Shown piece after piece: positions 32,388-35,165 of a stretch of 35,165 bases of DNA (positions are counted from its first letter, which is position 1; every line of letters starts with the position of its first letter). The notes beneath the pieces were generated by a model. It was not told the origin of the DNA, made no database searches, and was given only the letters and a program-made list of their open reading frames with translations. The stretch comes from CAZXFA01 sp964640085 (GTDB lineage Bacteria; Actinomycetota; UBA4738; HRBIN12), in NCBI GenBank assembly GCA_964640085.1, contig CAZXFA010000027.1, forward strand, positions 1-35,165, written 5' to 3'. A program made the position numbers and the translations under genes.

Positions 32388-34777
32388 GCGAGTGGTCCCT
32401 CGTCTACGAGGACTTCCTGCCCGAGCAGGAGGGGCTGCGCGAGGCGCTATGCACGCTCGGCAACGGGATCTTCGCCACCCGAGGCGCAGCCCCCGAGTCC
32501 TCGGCGGACGACGTCCACTACCCGGGGACCTACGCGGCCGGCGTGTACGACCGCCTGCGGACCGAGATCGCCGGGCGGACCGTGGAGAACGAGGACCTGG
32601 TGAACCTGCCGAACTGGTTGAGTCTCACGTTCCGACCCGAGGGCGGGGACTGGCTCGATCTGCGCGAGGTCCAGCTCCTCGCGTTCCGCCAGGAGCTGGA
32701 CCTGCGGACCGGCCTGCTGCTCCGCTCGTTCCGCTTTCGCGATCCGAGCGCCCGGACCACCTCGGTGACCGAACGTCGCATCGTCAGCATGGCGGAGCCG
32801 TACCTGGCCGCCCTGGAGACCACGGTCCTCCCCGAGGATTGGTCCGGTCCGCTCGAGATCCGATCCGGCCTGGACGGGACGGTCACCAACTCGGGCGTCG
32901 CGAGGTACCGGAGCCTACGTGGCGACCACCTGATCCCGTTGGAGGCCGAGGCGATCGACGAGGAGACCGTGCGGTTGGTCGTGGAGACGCGCGACTCCCA
33001 CGTGCGGATCGGCCTGGCCGCTCGCACCCGTCTGCTCCGCGACGACGAGCCCTTCGACGCGGAGCGCACCGTGGTCCGCGACGGCGGACGGATCGAGCAG
33101 GAGATCGGCGTCGACGTTCGGGAGGGCGAAGGGGTCACCGTGGAGAAGGTGATGGGCCTGGTCACGCAGCGGGCGCAGGCGATGTACGAGCCGGGGGAGA
33201 ACGCCGACAAGCGCGTCGCGCGCGCCGGCGGGTTCGATCGATTGCTCGAAGGGCACGAGCTCGCGTGGCACCACCTGTGGGACCGGTTCGACATCCGGAT
33301 CGAGGGGTCGGAACGGGCGCAGATGATCGTGCGGCTCCACCTGTTCCACCTGCTCCAGACCGTTTCCACGAACTCGATCGACCTGGACGTGGGGGTCCCG
33401 GCTCGGGGGCTCCACGGCGAGGCGTACCGGGGTCACATCTTCTGGGACGAGCTGTTCATGTTCCCCCTGTTCAACCTCCGCCTGCCGGCGCTGACCCGGA
33501 CGCTCCTGAACTACCGGTACCGGCGCCTCTCCCAGGCCCGGTGGGCCGCGGCCGCGGCCGGGTACCGGGGCGCGATGTACCCGTGGCAGTCTGGGAGCGA
33601 CGGCCGGGAGGAGACCCAAACCTTGCACCTGAACCCACGCTCGGGGCGGTGGCTCCCGGACAACTCCCAGCTCCAGCGGCACATCAACATCGCCGTGGCC
33701 TACAACGTCTGGCAGTACTTCCAGGCCACCCAGGATCTGGATTTCCTCCGCTTCCGTGGGGCGCCGATGCTGATCGAGATCGCGCGATTCTTCGAGAGCA
33801 TCGCCGCCTACGATCGGGCCTCCGGCCGGTACGAGATCCGTGGGGTGATGGGTCCGGACGAGTACCACGACGCCTACCCGGACCGGGAGGAGCCCGGCCT
33901 GGACAACAACGCGTACACGAACGTGATGGTGGTCTGGCTACTGTGCCGGATCCTCGAGCTGCTCGATCGGCTCCCCGATCATCACCGCCAGGCGCTCTGG
34001 GAGACGCTCCACCTCTCACGCGAGGAGCTGGACCGGTGGGAGGACATCAGCCGCGCGATGGTCGTCCCGCACCACGACGGGATCATCAGTCAGTTCCAGG
34101 GGTACGAGGATCTGAAGGAGTTCGAGTGGAACGCATACCGGCGGAAGTACGGGGACATCCAACGGTTGGACCGGATCCTCGAGGCCGAGGACGACACCCC
34201 CAACCGCTACAGGGTCTCCAAGCAGGCCGACGTGCTCATGCTCTTCTACCTCCTGTCGGCCGACGAGCTGCGCGAGCTGCTCGAGCGCCTCGGCTATGAG
34301 CTCCCCCCCCAATCGATCCCGCGCAACGTCGACTACTACCTGGCGCGGACCTCGCACGGGTCGACCCTCTCGCGAGTGGTGCACTCCTGGGTGGTGGCCC
34401 GCTCGGACCGCGAGCGCTCCTGGGAGCTGTTCACCCAGGCGCTCGAGAGCGACGTCGCGGACATCCAGGGTGGGACGACGCCGGAGGGCATCCACCTCGG
34501 CGCGATGGCCGGCACCGTCGACCTGCTCCAGCGGGGCTACACGGGTCTGGAGATCCGGGGCGACGTCCTGTGGTTCAACCCGGCGATCCCCGAGGAGCTC
34601 CAGGCGCTGGAGTTCGAGATCCACTACCGGAGCCACCGGCTGCAGCTCCGGATCACGCCGGAGCTCCTGCGGCTCAGCACGATCCCGAGCGACGTCGCCC
34701 CGATCCGGGTCGGCTTCCGGGAGGAGGTGGTGGAGCTCCAGCCCGGTTCGGTGCAGGAGTGGGCCCTGTCGGAGTAG
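32384..34777 (+). CDS. GH65 family phosphorylase, probable trehalose phosphorylase
   Basis: 797 residues, usual GH65 length. The N-terminal beta-sandwich begins WSLVYEDFLPEQEGLREALCTLGNGIFATRG, and the alpha/alpha barrel holds HIFWDELFMFPLF, the MYPWQSGSDGREE acceptor segment, and VMGPDEYHDAYPD with the catalytic acid E493. RTSHGSTLS is the phosphate loop. GH65 phosphorylases split trehalose, kojibiose or maltose with phosphate to beta-glucose-1-phosphate; the fused mutase immediately upstream would convert that product. Trehalose is favoured by the OtsB neighbour, but kojibiose cannot be excluded. In mycobacteria the similar domain is part of OtsB1 and its activity is uncertain. Confidence 0.88.
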   Translation: MSEWSLVYEDFLPEQEGLREALCTLGNGIFATRGAAPESSADDVHYPGTYAAGVYDRLRTEIAGRTVENEDLVNLPNWLSLTFRPEGGDWLDLREVQLLAFRQELDLRTGLLLRSFRFRDPSARTTSVTERRIVSMAEPYLAALETTVLPEDWSGPLEIRSGLDGTVTNSGVARYRSLRGDHLIPLEAEAIDEETVRLVVETRDSHVRIGLAARTRLLRDDEPFDAERTVVRDGGRIEQEIGVDVREGEGVTVEKVMGLVTQRAQAMYEPGENADKRVARAGGFDRLLEGHELAWHHLWDRFDIRIEGSERAQMIVRLHLFHLLQTVSTNSIDLDVGVPARGLHGEAYRGHIFWDELFMFPLFNLRLPALTRTLLNYRYRRLSQARWAAAAAGYRGAMYPWQSGSDGREETQTLHLNPRSGRWLPDNSQLQRHINIAVAYNVWQYFQATQDLDFLRFRGAPMLIEIARFFESIAAYDRASGRYEIRGVMGPDEYHDAYPDREEPGLDNNAYTNVMVVWLLCRILELLDRLPDHHRQALWETLHLSREELDRWEDISRAMVVPHHDGIISQFQGYEDLKEFEWNAYRRKYGDIQRLDRILEAEDDTPNRYRVSKQADVLMLFYLLSADELRELLERLGYELPPQSIPRNVDYYLARTSHGSTLSRVVHSWVVARSDRERSWELFTQALESDVADIQGGTTPEGIHLGAMAGTVDLLQRGYTGLEIRGDVLWFNPAIPEELQALEFEIHYRSHRLQLRITPELLRLSTIPSDVAPIRVGFREEVVELQPGSVQEWALSE

Positions 34778-34811
34778 GCTCCGTCAGCCCATCGTGCCGA
34801 ATAGCCGCTCG

Positions 34812-34913
34812 CTATCTTGCCGCCGGCAGAGCTGCGTTTCCGGCGTCCGGGTCTACGCGTTCGACCGGACAGCTCACGTCGAGCGCCGGGTTCGGCGTGA
34901 GGGTCACGATCCG
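34812..34913 (-). pseudogene. N-terminal remnant of a PfkB-family sugar kinase
   Basis: A short frame reads RIVTLTPNPALDVSCPVERV and stops after 33 residues. LTPNPALD is the hallmark N-terminus of 1-phosphofructokinase/PfkB kinases. It ends at a TAG 34 codons in and has no kinase body. No start codon is clear within it; it follows directly from the Bpa-like remnant in another frame. Probably a decayed copy left by deletion. Confidence 0.6.
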
Positions 34914-35165
34914 TGCCTCTCCTGGAGCATGGTCCAGCCGCCCTCGTCGAGATCGGTCCGTCGAGCCTCCCCGAGCAGTTCCCGGATCATCGAGGCGATC
35001 CGTAGCAGCTTGGCGGGATGATCGACCGTAGCGGCGAGCTGCCGGGCGACCTCCGGCCTCGCTCCCGCCGTGCGATCCGGACCGCTCCATGTGAGCCCGG
35101 TTGCCTCCATCGCTCTCACGGGCGGCACCTCCAAATCAGTGGATCGGCAGGCTCGTCCGTCCTCG
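34904..35165 (-). pseudogene. Truncated bacterial proteasome activator (Bpa)-like sequence, open to window edge
   Basis: The minus-strand frame contains VDHPAKLLRIASMIRELLGEAR...LDEGGW, which resembles the core of the actinobacterial proteasome activator Bpa (Rv3780). Its stop comes right after LQERHGS, so the conserved C-terminal helices (S-I-x-E-L ... S-P-E-L-x-E-L) are missing. Candidate starts are ATG 35110 or TTG 35134, but the frame is open to the window edge. Likely a truncated pseudogene; a shifted frame could also explain it. Bpa normally delivers proteins to the 20S proteasome in an ATP-independent way. Confidence 0.6.

Overview
The window is high-GC (well above 65% by eye) and reads as a scaffold piece of an uncultured actinobacterium. 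The evidence is a genuine form I CO dehydrogenase locus, an OtsB1-type trehalose locus whose domain order matches the mycobacterial OtsB1 polyprotein, a fragment of the actinobacterial proteasome activator Bpa, and many genes with a TANNNT box about 7 nt before the start codon (leaderless transcription). Two runs of 100 N (2351-2450 and 23915-24014) are assembly gaps. The lineage assignment is an inference.

Layout: (1) 1-2350 holds a truncated methylmalonate/malonate-semialdehyde dehydrogenase divergent from a class III aminotransferase, then a GNAT acetyltransferase cut by a gap. (2) 2451-7133 holds a possible structured RNA, a secreted protein with SdrD B-like repeats, a strong terminator, an unknown gene and a nitrilase-family amidase sharing overlapping divergent promoters, and a secreted CAP-domain protein. 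(3) 7139-22525 is a CO-oxidation/molybdenum-hydroxylase island: mocA-coxG, an SDR, two XdhC-type maturation proteins (one fused to a YHS metal-binding domain), coxMSL encoding form I CO dehydrogenase (AYRCSFR loop), an orphan pilin-like membrane protein, a divergent form II coxSLM set (AYRGAGR loop), an MscS channel, and coxD-coxE. (4) 22620-26074 holds an ACT-domain protein, a DoxX membrane protein and a CopB-type copper ATPase with a histidine-rich 54-bp repeat. (5) 26081-29864 is a glycolate oxidase operon glcDEF. (6) 29904-34777 holds a rhodanese, a macro-domain protein, a beta-phosphoglucomutase/trehalose-6-phosphate phosphatase fusion and a GH65 phosphorylase. (7) 34812-35165 contains two abutting gene remnants (PfkB-like and Bpa-like).

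How it fits together: MocA makes the cytosine dinucleotide form of the Mo cofactor. XdhC/CoxD/CoxE proteins would mature the active site, CoxG would tether the enzyme to the membrane, and CoxMSL would feed electrons from CO to respiration. The Mo-Cu enzyme needs copper, so the YHS domain and the nearby CopB pump are worth attention, although a functional link is only an inference. The trehalose genes combine T6P dephosphorylation with phosphorolysis of trehalose and conversion of beta-glucose-1-phosphate to glucose-6-phosphate.
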